A stretch of 64,000 nt of DNA. Origin: DAIOEK01 sp964648485 (GTDB taxonomy: Bacteria > Chloroflexota > Anaerolineae > Anaerolineales > Anaerolineaceae). The stretch is taken from NCBI GenBank assembly GCA_964648485.1, contig CAZYOF010000011.1, forward strand, positions 58,554-122,553, written 5' to 3'. Each line of letters begins with the position of its first letter. The first letter of the stretch is position 1. The translations under genes and the position numbers were made by a program. A model generated the notes under the pieces. The model was not told the origin of the DNA. It ran no database searches and saw nothing but the letters and a program-made list of their open reading frames with translations. Below, piece by piece: positions 63,650 through 64,000 of this stretch.

Positions 63650-64000
63650 AATGTTCCTATTCTTCAGAAGTCAGGAGAGGGTTCTACGGTAAATAATGAT
63701 TACGATATAAAACTACTGCGACTGCTGAGCTAATAATTTTGCTGTGAACGAAGATTGAACAGTGCAGCGGCTTGTTGAAAATCGGACACAATATATTTGA
63801 TTTATATAATCCTGTGCCATTTCCGGGTGTCCCTTAGTGTTTATTTGCTGCAAAGGGTCCCTGGCATTTTTCAGGCAGAATTGATTGTACCACAGTAAAC
63901 CTTTAATCAAGGATGAAGTCTATACAATTAATAACCATCCCCTGTTTGATATTTCATACCTTTCAAGGGAAATTGTTGGTTTTACTTCGAATCAGTAGGT
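63650..64000. other. Noncoding region upstream of the helicase, to window end
   Basis: No supported gene. A possible minus-strand promoter is TTGATT (63910-63905), 15-nt spacer, TACAAT (63889-63884), which would give a leader of about 230 nt. Cold-shock helicase genes often have such leaders. A 65-codon reading at 63713-63910 has no family look and no ribosome site. Confidence 0.45.

Noticed and set aside
63713..63910. 65-codon minus-strand gene upstream of the helicase
   Set aside because: No ribosome site, no domain, and it lies in the likely helicase leader.

Overview
The window looks like chromosomal DNA of a member of the Chloroflexota, most likely class Anaerolineae. This is an inference from gene content: a Tad pilus cluster with no secretin, a class II (B12-dependent) ribonucleotide reductase behind nrdR, a large MalT/LuxR-type STAND regulator, a CPBP protease, a type 2 IPP isomerase, and a complete division/cell-wall (dcw) cluster with its own gene order. 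No rRNA, CRISPR array, transposase or phage module was seen. About sixty protein genes and one tRNA are supported.

Layout. 1-7.8 kb (minus): folE (cut by the window edge), hpf, comF, then a Tad/Flp pilus operon read as flp-cpaB-cpaE/tadZ-tadA-tadB-tadC. 8-9.7 kb: a helical protein of unknown function followed by an SPFH protein fused to an excisionase-type helix-turn-helix. 9.8-15.3 kb: sucCD, acpP, the isoprenoid pair fni-prenyltransferase, tRNA-Gly(CCC) with a duplicated tail and terminator, and a CBS-ACT protein. 15.4-20.8 kb: yifB/comM, a PfkB kinase, two overlapping pentapeptide-repeat genes, a membrane protein with an internal repeat, a flavodoxin and a CoA-binding protein. 20.9-26.4 kb: an arsenic-type resistance region (arsR1-acr3 facing arsR2-thioredoxin-like gene and an ArsP-type permease), tied together by shared ATATTCA-N6-TGAATAT operators, then an ArsB/NhaD-type permease with a CBS partner. 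26.7-28.5 kb: a half-size EamA transporter and a GSA-type aminotransferase.

28.7-46.3 kb is the dcw cluster: mraZ, rsmH, ftsL-like, ftsI, murF, mraY, murD, ftsW, murG, cvpA-like, murC, a 60-residue unknown gene, murB, ddl, ftsQ, ftsA, ftsZ. It starts at a good promoter overlapped by four MraZ boxes spaced 10 bp apart, and murE is absent. It is followed by nrdR-nrdJ behind a structured leader.

49.7-52.7 kb is a sharply AT-rich island between GC-rich neighbours. It holds a GmrSD/SspE-like nuclease (DUF262 plus an HNH/DUF1524-like end) and a protein of unknown family whose C-terminus carries an Arg-Asn-x3-His signature typical of HEPN ribonucleases. This pair is the best candidate for an undescribed (defence) system in the window. 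52.7-64 kb holds accessory housekeeping: a VTT-domain membrane protein, a flavodoxin/membrane-protein pair divergent from a MalT-like regulator, a CPBP protease with a winged-helix regulator behind a Fur-like palindrome, a small acidic protein, a dihydroorotate-dehydrogenase/ferredoxin fusion, a methyltransferase divergent from a DUF4180 gene, and a DEAD-box RNA helicase with a long leader.

Promoters, where visible, are sigma70/SigA-like (TTGACA with TATAAT or TAAAAT), and several genes appear to be leaderless. All function calls rest on reading motifs by eye; no database search was run.
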